Below the pieces are notes generated by a model. The model was not told where the DNA came from. It worked only from the letters and a program-made list of their open reading frames with translations, and ran no database searches. Source: Clostridium punense (GTDB lineage Bacteria > Bacillota > Clostridia > Clostridiales > Clostridiaceae). From it: 64,000 nucleotides of DNA. The stretch's first letter is position 1. Each line of letters opens with the position of its first letter. Below, piece after piece: positions 50,921 through 60,500 of this stretch. The stretch lies in the NCBI RefSeq assembly GCF_017874425.1, contig NZ_JAGGLL010000004.1, forward strand, positions 1 to 64,000, given 5' to 3'. The translations under genes and the position numbers were made by a program.

Positions 50921-52795
50921 ATGCTTCGCAACAAACAAGATTTAATTGATCTTTCAAATTTATATAGTAACAGTTTAAAAATGCAAACTAAGAAAATTCT
51001 TATATGTGCAGGTACTGGTTGTGTAGCTGGTGGTGCTTTAGACATATATGATGAATTTTTAAGAATAATGAATGAAAAAGGTATAAATTGTGACGTAAGT
51101 CTTGAGAAAGAGCCACATGACGAGTCAGTAGGAATGAAAAAAAGTGGATGTCACGGATTCTGTGAAATGGGTCCTCTTGTAAGAATTGAACCTTGGGGAT
51201 ATTTATATATAAAAGTAAAACCAGAAGATTGTGAAGAAATTATAGAAAAAACTATAATGAATAATCAGTGTGTTGAAAGACTCGCCTACAGAAAAGATGG
51301 AGAAATACATAGGAAGCAAGAGGAAATTCCTTTCTATAAAAAACAAACTAGACTTGCACTAGAACATTGTGGACATATTGATGCTACTTCAATAGAAGAA
51401 TATTTAGCAGTAGGCGGATACAAGGCGCTTGAAAAAGCTTTATTTGAAATGGAATCAGAGGATATTGTTAAGCAAATAGAGGAATCAAACTTAAGAGGAC
51501 GTGGAGGCGGTGGCTTCTTAGCAGGTCGTAAGTGGTCTCAGGTTAAACGTCAACAAGAAAAGATTAAGTATGTAGTTTGTAATGGGGATGAAGGTGACCC
51601 AGGTGCCTTCATGGATAGAAGTATCATGGAAGGTGACCCACATAGAGTAATTGAAGGAATGATGATTGCAGGTATAGCATGCGGAGCTCAAGAAGGCTAT
51701 ATTTATGTACGTGCAGAGTATCCTCTTGCTGTAAGCAGATTAAACAATGCAATTAAACAAGCAAGAGAGTATGGAATCCTTGGAGAAAATATCCTTGGAA
51801 CAAACTTTAGCTTTGATTTAAAAATCAATAAAGGTGCTGGAGCCTTTGTATGTGGTGAGGGAAGTGCTCTTACTGCTTCTATTGAAGGAAAAAGAGGTAT
51901 GCCAAGGGTTAAACCACCAAGAACTGTTGAACAAGGTTTATTTGGAAAGCCAACAGTACTTAACAACGTAGAGACCTTTGCAAATGTACCATCAGTAATT
52001 ATTAATGGTGCAGAATGGTATAGAGGAATAGGCCCAGAGAAGAGTCCAGGAACAAAGGCCTTTGCATTAACAGGAAATATTGAAAATACAGGACTTATTG
52101 AAGTTCCAATGGGTACAACTTTAAGAGAGATAATTTTTGATATTGGTGGAGGAATGCGTGGAGGTACAGAATTTAAGGCTGTACAAATAGGTGGACCATC
52201 AGGTGGATGTCTTACAAAAGAGCATTTAGATTTACCACTAGATTTTGATTCCCTTAAAAAAGCAGGAGCTATGATTGGTTCAGGTGGTCTTGTTGTTATG
52301 GATGAACACACTTGTATGGTGGAAGTAGCGAGATTCTTTATGAACTTTACACAAAACGAATCTTGCGGAAAATGTGTTCCATGCCGTGAAGGTACAAAGA
52401 GAATGCTTGAAATTCTGGAGAGAATTGTAGCAGGACAAGGGGTTTTAGAAGATATTGATATGTTATTAGAGCTTGCAGACACTATTTCTTCAACAGCTTT
52501 ATGTGGCCTTGGAAAAACAGCTGCATTCCCAGTAGTAAGTACTATTAAAAACTTCCGTGATGAGTATATAACTCATATTGTGGATAAGAAATGTCCATCA
52601 AAAACTTGTCAAAAGCTTAAAACTATTTACATTGAAAAAGATGAGTGTAAGGGATGTACTAAATGTTCAAGACTTTGTCCTGTAGGCGCAATTTCAGGCA
52701 AAGTTAAAGAACCATTTGTGATAGATAAAGATAAGTGTATTAAGTGTGGTGCTTGTATTGAATCTTGTGCCTTCAAAGCTATAAAGGAGGATTAA
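50921..52795 (+). CDS. hydB: Electron-bifurcating hydrogenase subunit HydB (NuoF-like)
   Basis: The beta subunit, where NADH is oxidised at FMN. The 624-residue protein has an N-terminal thioredoxin-like [2Fe-2S] domain (CAGTGCVAGG and CHGFCEMGP, about 29-85). The NuoF-type FMN/NADH domain shows RGRGGGGFLAGRKWS (about 191-205) and NGDEGDPGAFMDR (about 220-232). A SLBB segment follows, then the [4Fe-4S] motif ESCGKCVPCREGTKR (about 483-497). C-terminal ferredoxin repeats are CKGCTKCSRLCPVGAI and CIKCGACIESCAFKAI. Order hydC-hydB-hydA and domain set match the trimeric bifurcating complexes of clostridia and Thermotoga. Confidence 0.96.
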   Translation: MLRNKQDLIDLSNLYSNSLKMQTKKILICAGTGCVAGGALDIYDEFLRIMNEKGINCDVSLEKEPHDESVGMKKSGCHGFCEMGPLVRIEPWGYLYIKVKPEDCEEIIEKTIMNNQCVERLAYRKDGEIHRKQEEIPFYKKQTRLALEHCGHIDATSIEEYLAVGGYKALEKALFEMESEDIVKQIEESNLRGRGGGGFLAGRKWSQVKRQQEKIKYVVCNGDEGDPGAFMDRSIMEGDPHRVIEGMMIAGIACGAQEGYIYVRAEYPLAVSRLNNAIKQAREYGILGENILGTNFSFDLKINKGAGAFVCGEGSALTASIEGKRGMPRVKPPRTVEQGLFGKPTVLNNVETFANVPSVIINGAEWYRGIGPEKSPGTKAFALTGNIENTGLIEVPMGTTLREIIFDIGGGMRGGTEFKAVQIGGPSGGCLTKEHLDLPLDFDSLKKAGAMIGSGGLVVMDEHTCMVEVARFFMNFTQNESCGKCVPCREGTKRMLEILERIVAGQGVLEDIDMLLELADTISSTALCGLGKTAAFPVVSTIKNFRDEYITHIVDKKCPSKTCQKLKTIYIEKDECKGCTKCSRLCPVGAISGKVKEPFVIDKDKCIKCGACIESCAFKAIKED

Positions 52796-52799
52796 CAGA

Positions 52800-54488
52800 A
52801 TGAACGGACAGTTTATGCTTATAGATAATATGCCTGTTGAAATAAATGGAGAAAAAAATGTACTTGAGCTAGTAAGAAAAGCAGGGATAGATTTACCTAC
52901 CTTCTGCTATTACTCAGAGCTTTCAGTTTATGGAGCATGCCGTATGTGTATGGTAGAAAATAAGTGGGGAGAAATTGAAGCTGCTTGTTCTACACCTCCT
53001 AAAGCTGGAATGGAAGTGTATACAAACACTCCAAGACTAAGGAAGTATAGAAAGATGATTCTTGAGCTTTTACTTTCACATCATTGTAGAGATTGTACAA
53101 CTTGTGAAAAGAATGGTTACTGTAAGCTTCAGGATCTAGCACAACGTTTTGGGATAAAGGAGATAAGATTCAACAATACTTCTGAAGAACCAGCATTAGA
53201 TAAATCCTCAGTAAGCATAGCTAGAGACAAGAGCAAATGTATACTATGCGGTGACTGTGTAAGAATGTGTGATGAAGTTCAAAATGTTGGAGCTATTGAT
53301 TTTGTAGGAAGAGGTTCAGAAATGACAGTAAGTACTGCATATGATGAGCCATTAGCAGAATCAAATTGTGTTGGCTGTGGACAATGTGCTGCAGTATGTC
53401 CAACAGGTGCACTTGTAATCAAAAATGATACTTCAAAGTTATGGAAAGAATTAAGTGATAAAGATACAAAAGTAGTTGTACAAATTGCTCCTGCAGTTAG
53501 AGTTGGAATAAGTAAAGAACTTGGCTGCAAAGATGGAGAAAATGTAATGGGTAAGATTGTTGGAGCACTAAGAAAAATGGGCTTTAACGCAGTATTTGAT
53601 ACATCAACAGGAGCTGACCTTACAGTACTAGAAGAAACAGGAGAATTCCTAGCAAGACTTGAGAAAAATGAAAAGTTACCATTATTCACATCTTGCTGTC
53701 CAGCTTGGGTAAGCTATGCAGAAAATACTCACCCAGACTTATTAACTAATATTTCAACTTGCCGCTCGCCAATGCAAATGTTCTCTTCTGTGTTAAAAGA
53801 GCACTACAAACATTCAAGCAAGAAAGTTGTAGTGGTAGCAATTATGCCATGTACAGCTAAAAAGTTTGAAGCTCAAAGAGATGAATTTAAGGAAGATGGA
53901 GTTCCTTATGTTGATTATGTAATAACTACTCAAGAACTTATTCAAATGATTAAAGAATCTGGAATAATATTCTCAGAAGTAGAACCAGAAGCAGTTGATA
54001 TGCCATTTGGAGTTAGCAGTGGAGCTGGAGTTATCTTCGGAGTAACGGGAGGAGTTACAGAGGCTGTTATCCGTAGAGTAATGGATGATAAATCTACTCC
54101 TACTTTACGCAGCATTGCATTTAATGGTGTAAGAGGAATGGAAGGGCTTAAGGAAGCTAGTATCACTGTTGAAGGCCGTGAATTAAAAATTGCAGTGGTA
54201 AGTGGACTTAAAAATGCAGATGATTTAGTACAAAGAATTAAAGCTGGGGAAGCACATTATGATTTCGTAGAAGTTATGGCATGTCCAGGTGGGTGCGTTT
54301 CTGGTGCAGGACAACCATTTACCATGAATGAAGGAAAAGCTAAACGTGGTGCTGGATTATATGAAGCTGATAGAATGAGTAGTATAAAACGTTCTGAGGA
54401 AAACCCAGTAATGATTTCTTTATACTCAGGATTATTAAAAGGAAGAGTTCATGATTTATTACACGTACACTATAAAGGAAGGGAGTAG
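52800..54488 (+). CDS. hydA: [FeFe]-hydrogenase catalytic subunit HydA
   Basis: The H2-forming subunit. The 562-residue protein has an N-terminal [2Fe-2S] domain (Cys36, 47, 50, 63), a His/Cys-ligated [4Fe-4S] motif H95-x3-C99-x2-C102-x5-C108, and two [4Fe-4S] motifs (CILCGDCVRMC 147-157; CVGCGQCAAVC 190-200). The H-cluster domain has L1 TSCCPAW (297-303), L2 MPCTAKK (349-355) and L3 EVMACPGGCVSGAGQ (about 491-505). All catalytic cysteines are present. Maturation genes hydE, hydF and hydG are not in this window. It begins 4 bp after hydB. Confidence 0.97.
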   Translation: MNGQFMLIDNMPVEINGEKNVLELVRKAGIDLPTFCYYSELSVYGACRMCMVENKWGEIEAACSTPPKAGMEVYTNTPRLRKYRKMILELLLSHHCRDCTTCEKNGYCKLQDLAQRFGIKEIRFNNTSEEPALDKSSVSIARDKSKCILCGDCVRMCDEVQNVGAIDFVGRGSEMTVSTAYDEPLAESNCVGCGQCAAVCPTGALVIKNDTSKLWKELSDKDTKVVVQIAPAVRVGISKELGCKDGENVMGKIVGALRKMGFNAVFDTSTGADLTVLEETGEFLARLEKNEKLPLFTSCCPAWVSYAENTHPDLLTNISTCRSPMQMFSSVLKEHYKHSSKKVVVVAIMPCTAKKFEAQRDEFKEDGVPYVDYVITTQELIQMIKESGIIFSEVEPEAVDMPFGVSSGAGVIFGVTGGVTEAVIRRVMDDKSTPTLRSIAFNGVRGMEGLKEASITVEGRELKIAVVSGLKNADDLVQRIKAGEAHYDFVEVMACPGGCVSGAGQPFTMNEGKAKRGAGLYEADRMSSIKRSEENPVMISLYSGLLKGRVHDLLHVHYKGRE

Positions 54489-54493
54489 ATTTT

Positions 54494-54739
54494 GTGGTAA
54501 CTCTACGTATTTGCGTGGGAACATCCTGCCATATTAAAGGCTCTTACAATGTTATAAATACTTTTCAACAAGCCATTGAGGAACATAAGCTTTCAGAAAA
54601 AGTTAAGGTTGAGGCAGTATTCTGCTTAGGAAACTGTACCAATGGTGTATCTGTAAAAATAGATGACGGTGAAGTTCACAGTGTTTCAGGACTAAGTGCT
54701 AGAAAGTTTTTTGAAACAGAAGTAATGACAAAGTTATAG
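54494..54739 (+). CDS. Small thioredoxin-like [2Fe-2S] ferredoxin
   Basis: An 81-residue protein that corresponds to only the cluster domain of NuoE/HydC. Ligands are in RICVGTSCHIKGS (Cys7 and Cys12) and FCLGNCTNG (Cys44 and Cys48), the C-x4-C and C-x3-C pattern of thioredoxin-like ferredoxins. It starts at GTG five bases after hydA ends, so it is part of the operon and duplicates the HydC domain. It could be an extra electron carrier for the complex or an alternative subunit. A terminator follows directly. Confidence 0.88.
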   Translation: MVTLRICVGTSCHIKGSYNVINTFQQAIEEHKLSEKVKVEAVFCLGNCTNGVSVKIDDGEVHSVSGLSARKFFETEVMTKL

Positions 54740-54761
54740 TAAAAATTCTACTTGAGTATAG

Positions 54762-54799
54762 AAGACTGCTTACAAGGATATTGTAAGCAGTCTTTAATT
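54762..54799 (+). terminator. Terminator of the hydrogenase operon
   Basis: AAGACTGCTTACAA and TTGTAAGCAGTCTT form a perfect stem with a 5-nt loop, followed by TAATTTT. Confidence 0.9.
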
Positions 54800-54910
54800 T
54801 TACTTAAGTCAAAATAATTTGTATTGCTTATTTTAAATACCATAAGTATGATTGAAGTATAAATGGTAAAATTAAATAGTAAATAATACAATAAATTAAA
54901 GGTGGTTAAT

Positions 54911-55648
54911 ATGAGAAACTTAAAGATGATAATTGAATTTGATGGAAGCAAATATAAAGGGTGGCAAAAACTAAAGGACAATGACCTAACCATACAAAGT
55001 AAATTAGAAAATGTTTTGTCAAAAATGGCAGAAGAGAAAATTGAATTGATAGGTTGTGGGAAAACAGAAATAGGTGTTCATGCAGAAAACTATATAGCTA
55101 ATTTTCATACAAATTGTAAATATAGTATAAATGTCATGCTAGATTACTTATATGAATTTTTGCCAGAGGATATTGTGGTAAAAGATATTGAAGAGGTAGA
55201 TGAAAGATTTCATGCTAGATATAATAGAAAATCTTTAACTTATACATACACAATAAATAATAAGAGATTTAGAAGTGTATTTGATAGAAAATATTGTTAC
55301 CACATTGATGAAAAACTTAATTTAGAAGAAATGAGAAATGTAGCAGAGTTTTTAGTGGGAACAAGAGATTTTCAAAGCTTTACTACATTAAAACCTAACT
55401 CGAAGTCCACAGTTAAAACTATCAATTACATAGATATACGTGAAAATCAGAGCATATTAGAGATAGAAATAGATGCAAATGATTTCCTATGGAATATGGC
55501 GAATATTATTATTGGATACATTCTACAAGTTGGAAAGGGAGAACTAAAAATAAAAGATGTGGAAAGAGTATTAAATAATAAGAAAAGACCGGAAAATGGT
55601 CCAATTGCACAAGGAAAGGGTTTAAGTTTAAAACGTGTTACATATTAG
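54911..55648 (+). CDS. truA: TruA-like pseudouridine synthase with altered catalytic residue
   Basis: A 245-residue protein along the full TruA fold, which normally isomerises uridines 38-40 of tRNA. Conserved blocks are IIEFDGSKYKGWQ (7-19), FHARYNRKSLTYTY (about 102-115), FLVGTRDFQSF (about 147-157) and FLWNMANIIIGYILQVGKG (about 193-211). The catalytic loop, normally G-R-T-D-x-G-V-H-A, reads GKTEIGVHA: Arg is Lys51 and the catalytic Asp is Glu53 (codon GAA, 55067-55069). The C-terminal RNA motif is also degenerate. It may be inactive, or a paralogue with another task. ATG 54911 has the ggtgg site. Confidence 0.85.
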   Translation: MRNLKMIIEFDGSKYKGWQKLKDNDLTIQSKLENVLSKMAEEKIELIGCGKTEIGVHAENYIANFHTNCKYSINVMLDYLYEFLPEDIVVKDIEEVDERFHARYNRKSLTYTYTINNKRFRSVFDRKYCYHIDEKLNLEEMRNVAEFLVGTRDFQSFTTLKPNSKSTVKTINYIDIRENQSILEIEIDANDFLWNMANIIIGYILQVGKGELKIKDVERVLNNKKRPENGPIAQGKGLSLKRVTY

Positions 55649-55717
55649 AATTTTCATGAAGTTTTAATATAAATTAGATTTTTAAGTTTATAAAAAATCA
55701 AAAAAGGAGAAGGTATA

Positions 55718-56443
55718 ATGAAATTTTATGAAGAAATATCAAAGTATTACGATTATATTTTTCCTACTGGTAAGGCGCAAGTTAATTTTTTAAATAAATT
55801 TATCGGAGACATACCGAAGGATATATTAGATATTGCTTGTGGAACTGGAGGTTATTCCTTGGAGTTAGCAAAACAAGGTAATAAAGTAACGGCAGTAGAT
55901 TTAGACGCCAAGATGGTAGAAGAATTAAAAACTAAAGCTTTAGAATCAAATTTAAATGTAAATGCATTATGTGGGAATATGTTAGAGTTAAATGATATTC
56001 TAAACTCCCAATATGATTTAGCCTTTTGTATAGGAAATTCTTTGGTGCATTTAGATGGGGAGAAAGAAATTAGTAGCTTTCTGAAAGCTGTGAAAGCTAT
56101 TTTAAGAGAACAAGGAAAGCTTATAGTTCAAATAATTAATTATGATAGGGTGTTATCTCAAAATGTTTCTTCACTTCCTACTATAGAAAATGCGGAAGTT
56201 GGACTTAAATTTAAGCGTATCTATAGATACAACAAAGATTTAAACAAAGTTTTCTTTAAAACCATTTTAGAAGTAGAAGGTAAGGAATTAGAAAATGAAA
56301 TTCCGCTATATCCACTACTAAGCTATGAGCTAATAAGGCTTTTACATGAGGCTGGATATGAGGAGGTTAAACTTTATGGAGATTTTAAGGAAAGTGAATT
56401 CCAGAAAGATAATTCCTATGCTTTAGTGGTTGTTGCATCATAG
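55718..56443 (+). CDS. Class I SAM-dependent methyltransferase
   Basis: A 241-residue methyltransferase of the Rossmann-like class I fold. The SAM-binding motif I is DILDIACGTGGYSLELAKQG (about 35-54), motif II acidic residue in VTAVDLDAKMVEEL (about 57-70), and motif IV-like CIGNSLVHLDGEKE (about 107-120). The remainder is a beta-rich cap. The substrate is not evident; small-molecule methyltransferases are the closest pattern. A strong ribosome site (aaaaggagaagg) precedes the ATG. It ends at a bidirectional terminator. Confidence 0.9.
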   Translation: MKFYEEISKYYDYIFPTGKAQVNFLNKFIGDIPKDILDIACGTGGYSLELAKQGNKVTAVDLDAKMVEELKTKALESNLNVNALCGNMLELNDILNSQYDLAFCIGNSLVHLDGEKEISSFLKAVKAILREQGKLIVQIINYDRVLSQNVSSLPTIENAEVGLKFKRIYRYNKDLNKVFFKTILEVEGKELENEIPLYPLLSYELIRLLHEAGYEEVKLYGDFKESEFQKDNSYALVVVAS

Positions 56444-56461
56444 CAATAAAATTAATAAACA

Positions 56462-56504
56462 AAAATCAGCTAACCTATTCATTGAATAAGTTAGCTGATT
56501 TTAT
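56462..56504. terminator. Bidirectional terminator
   Basis: AAAATCAGCTAAC and GTTAGCTGATTTT form a perfect 13-bp stem between the convergent methyltransferase and lipoprotein genes. Confidence 0.9.
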
Positions 56505-56528
56505 ATATTTATAGCTTGTCTTAATATA

Positions 56529-57107
56529 CTATTTCTTAACTTCTTGTTTTCCAGTTATAGAAGAAGTACCATCCATTTTGAAGCCAGCTTTTGCTTCTTC
56601 ACTTGAAAAATATACGTTTCCTTCAACCTTAGCATCCACTAATTGGAAGTCTTTAGTCTCAACATAAAGATCGCCTTTGAAAGTTCCGCTTTGAATTCTA
56701 GCATTTGGGCTCTTTATTGTTAATTTTGGAGCTGTTAAAGTAAATCTATCTGTTACTTTTTTGTCAGCATCTTGAGTGTAAAGAGCTATTTTTCTTTGTA
56801 TAACATCTTTACCGTCTTTATCTTTCTTACCATTTTTGAACTCGCCATCTAATACTAAATCTTTAGTTGAAGTGATATCGTTTAATGAAGCGATAATCCA
56901 AGTTCCTTCTTTTCCTAAAGCTTTTTCAAATGCTTCAGTTTCTTTTACTATTGAAGCTGTAGTTACTACGTCAGCTTTTTTTTCTGTAGCTGCTGGTTGA
57001 GTTTGTTGAGTAGCTGGTGCTGGTGCTTTAGCTTCTTCTTTAGCTCCACATCCTGCAAGTACTGTTGTTGCCATTATTATAGATAGTAATATAGCTTTTG
57101 CTTTCAT
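56529..57107 (-). CDS. Lipoprotein
   Basis: A 192-residue secreted lipoprotein. The signal peptide KAKAILLSIIMATTVLAGC ends in the lipobox LAGC, so Cys20 would be lipidated and the protein held on the outer face of the membrane. A short Ala/Pro/Gln-rich linker (22-45) leads to a beta-rich domain with repeating strands (LTIKSPNARIQSGTFKGDLY, then VDAKVEGNVYFSSEE) suggestive of a small beta-helix. No enzyme motif is seen. The start has a strong aggggg site on the minus strand. It is a single gene with its own terminator. Confidence 0.85.
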   Translation of the reverse strand: MKAKAILLSIIMATTVLAGCGAKEEAKAPAPATQQTQPAATEKKADVVTTASIVKETEAFEKALGKEGTWIIASLNDITSTKDLVLDGEFKNGKKDKDGKDVIQRKIALYTQDADKKVTDRFTLTAPKLTIKSPNARIQSGTFKGDLYVETKDFQLVDAKVEGNVYFSSEEAKAGFKMDGTSSITGKQEVKK

Positions 57108-57535
57108 GTTTTAAGTCCCCCTAAAAATATGTTTTTTATTTCACAAGCTAAGTATATCATATTTTTAACAAAAAACAATAACAAAATTAAAGAATTTTAC
57201 ATAAGATAGACATATGTAAATATTGTAAATTATTATTATGTATAAAATTGACAATACTCGTCGTAAATTCTGTTATTATAGTATAATTCTCTTTAGGAAG
57301 GGGTAATGTGAATATACTATTAGAGTTGATTAACAGTTTGTTTTAGTGTGATATAATAAAAGCATTATGAGGATATAAATTATAAGTGAAGTTGAAGCTT
57401 AGGAATAGATATTTAAACTATTATAACTTCGAATGTAAAGTTTTAATAATATAGGGTTACTAGTCAATAATAAATTTTTAATTCAATAATTTTTAATATT
57501 ATATAAAGATATAGTTGTTAAATTAAGGAGAAGCT
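57108..57535. other. Divergent intergenic region
   Basis: It lies between the lipoprotein gene and the SNF2 gene. TTGACA (57248-57253) is followed by TA-rich -10 candidates, and AGGAAGGGG (57295-57303) precedes a GTG-initiated 12-codon ORF (57308-57346). Nothing else was recognised. Confidence 0.45.
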
Positions 57536-60500
57536 ATGCTAACGGAAGATATGTTACTACAAATATTTACAGAGGAAACTAGTGGTAAGAATCATTTGAA
57601 AGGTCAAAGAATTATTAATAATGACTTGGTTTCCTTAGTGGATATTACTACAGAAGAAAATTTAATTTGTATAACTGGCAATGTGATTTCAGAAAACCTT
57701 TTTAATGAGTATAGGACAAAAATAGAAATTGATGGGGCAAAGAGAACTTTTATTAATACTACCTGTACATGTATTGATTTTGAGAAAAATGAACTTAAAA
57801 ACAATAATTATTGTTGTAAACATTTAGTTGCAACTTTTTATAAAGCATTAGATGATTTAGTGAAGCATCCTTTGCTTTCTAATGAAAAACAAAATGAGAA
57901 TCATATTATAAAGCATAAAGGAAATATTTTATCCATGCTTTTAGGCGATGAACAGGAAAAAGAAGAAGTTAAAATAGAAGTTTACATAAATAAAAGTCCA
58001 TGGGATGATGAGCTTACAGCGGAGTTTAGAATAGGACTAAAAACCATGATGGCTAATGAATTATACGTTTTGAAGGATATTAATCAGTTTTTATTAGCAT
58101 GTGATAATAGCTTTCCAATAGCATATGGAAAGAAGTTTAGCTTTTATAGGGATAGTCATAAGTTAAGTTCAAAAGATAAAAGGCTTTTGGGTTTTATAGA
58201 AATGCTTAAAACTATAGAGGGTAAGGGTGTATATGGCATCAAGGGAAGAAAATCTGTTATTGATGGGAAGTACATTAATATTCCTAATTACCTAGTGAGG
58301 GAGTTTTTTCAGACAATTAAAATGCATAGAGCTTACTTAAATGAAGGCTTTTTCTATAGAACTACAGAAACAGAAATTTTACTAGAAGCTCCAATGATAG
58401 ATTTTGATATAAAAACTATAAGGGATAACTACGTTCTCAAATCTCCTGGAGGAATGCCTATGATTTTAGGTGTAAATGAGGATGTTTTTCTTTATGGAAC
58501 AACAGTATATCTTCCTGATTATGAGTTTTGTTATAAAATTAAGCCATATCTACATGTGTTCAGCGGAGATAAGGCTATATCTATTCCTATGGATGAGGAA
58601 GATACCATATTAAGAAAGTTAATTCCAGACCTTAATGTTTTATCTCCTAGAGTTTCTTTAGGGAAGTCTGTAAAAGAAAAAATAGTTATGGGTAATTGTA
58701 GCTTTAATTTTTATTTTGATCAGCAACAAAAACATATAACTCTAAATTTAAAAGTTAAGTATGAAGCCTATGAATTTAATATTTTAGAAGAATTCACAGA
58801 AAAAGTAATATATAGAGATCATAAAAAAGAAGCACAAGTTCTTGGTACTATTAAAAGACTAGGCTTTGAAGAGCAGCGTGGAAAGTTTTATTTTAGAAGA
58901 GGGGAAGACTATATATTTAACTTTTTTAAAAGTGAGGTACATAAGCTTCAAGAAATTGGTGGAGTTTATTATTCAGAAAACTTTAAAGGTGTTAAAGCCC
59001 TTGGAGTGAAGGGTATAAAGGCCACCATAGCATCAGGAAAATATAATTATTTTGATATGGACTTTAAGCTTGGAGACGTAGATCCAAGGGAGACTGTAAA
59101 AATTCTGAGAGCTTTTAGGGATAATCTTAAATATTATAAGCTCAAAACTGGGGAATACCTAGATTTAGAAGAGTTAGAGACTAAAAAGTTTTTGAAGTTA
59201 TTAGATGATTTATCAGAGAACAATATAGAAAACAACAAACTAGAAATTGCTAAAAGTAAAGCACATTATTTGGAGAGTTATTTAGAGGAAAACTCTATTA
59301 GGTATATAAAAGGAAAATCAAAATTAAAGGAAGTAACAGAAAAAATTAAAAACATAAGTAAGTTAAAGTTTAAGGAAGCTATAGATTTACAGGGAGCTTT
59401 AAGAGAATACCAAAAAGTAGGATATAATTGGTTTAAGACTCTAGAATACTTAGGTTTTGGGGGGGTTTTAGGAGATGAAATGGGACTCGGTAAAACCATT
59501 CAAACTATTGCATATGTATCCTCTTGCAAAAACACTAAAACTTTAATTGTTACCCCTACATCACTAGTGTATAACTGGGTTGAAGAATTCGAGAGATTCG
59601 CTCCTAGTTGCAAGGTTGTTGCTGTAAGTGGATCACCAGAGGAAAGAGAACTAATAATAGGAAACTTAAAAGAGTTCGATGTTATTATAACTAGTTATAA
59701 TCTTTTAAAGCGGGATTTAAACCTATATGATAAGATAGAGTTTTATAACGTGGTTATAGATGAGGCTCAAAATATAAAAAATCCTCATTCACAAAATGCT
59801 ATGGCAGTAAAAGAAATCAAAGGTAAAAACAAATTTGCATTAACAGGCACGCCTATTGAAAATTCACTTATGGAACTATGGTCCATATTTGATTTTATTA
59901 TGCCTGGATACTTATATGATGAAAAAAGATTTAGTGTAAGGTACCATAAGAAATTAAAAGAAGCACCAGAGATATTAGCTGAGTTAAGGAATTTAGTTAA
60001 TCCATTCATACTACGAAGAAGAAAAAGTGATGTTATTAAAGAGTTACCAGAAAAAATAGAGAAAACCTTGAGAGTTAATTTAAGTGAAGAACAGAAGAAA
60101 ATCTATAATATCTATGCTAAGTATGCTGTAGAGCTAATGGAAAAGAAAGTAAGAGATGAAGAATTTCAAAATAGTAAAATTGAGATATTGGCTTATATTA
60201 CGAAACTAAGACAAATCTGTCTTGATCCTAAGGTGCTAATGAATGATTATGAAGGGGATAGTGGCAAGGTAGAAGCATTGGTTGAATTACTTCACAAGGG
60301 CATCGATGAAGGACATAGAATACTTGTGTTTTCTCAATTCACCTCTGTGCTAAAAAATATTGGTTCAAGAATTTCTAGTGAAGGAATTACTTATAGTTAT
60401 TTAGATGGAGCAGTACCCTTAGAGAAAAGAATGAATATGGTAAAAAGCTTTAATCAGGGGGAAAACTCTGTATTCCTTATAAGCTTAAAAGCAGGAGGAA

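Noticed and set aside
51703-52482. 259-codon open frame antisense to hydB
   Set aside because: Shadow of the strongly supported hydB gene; no ribosome site and low-complexity Ser/Pro-rich product.
50443-54488. HydABC considered as the client of HypA/HypB
   Set aside because: The H-cluster motifs show an [FeFe] enzyme, which contains no nickel and uses HydEFG for maturation.
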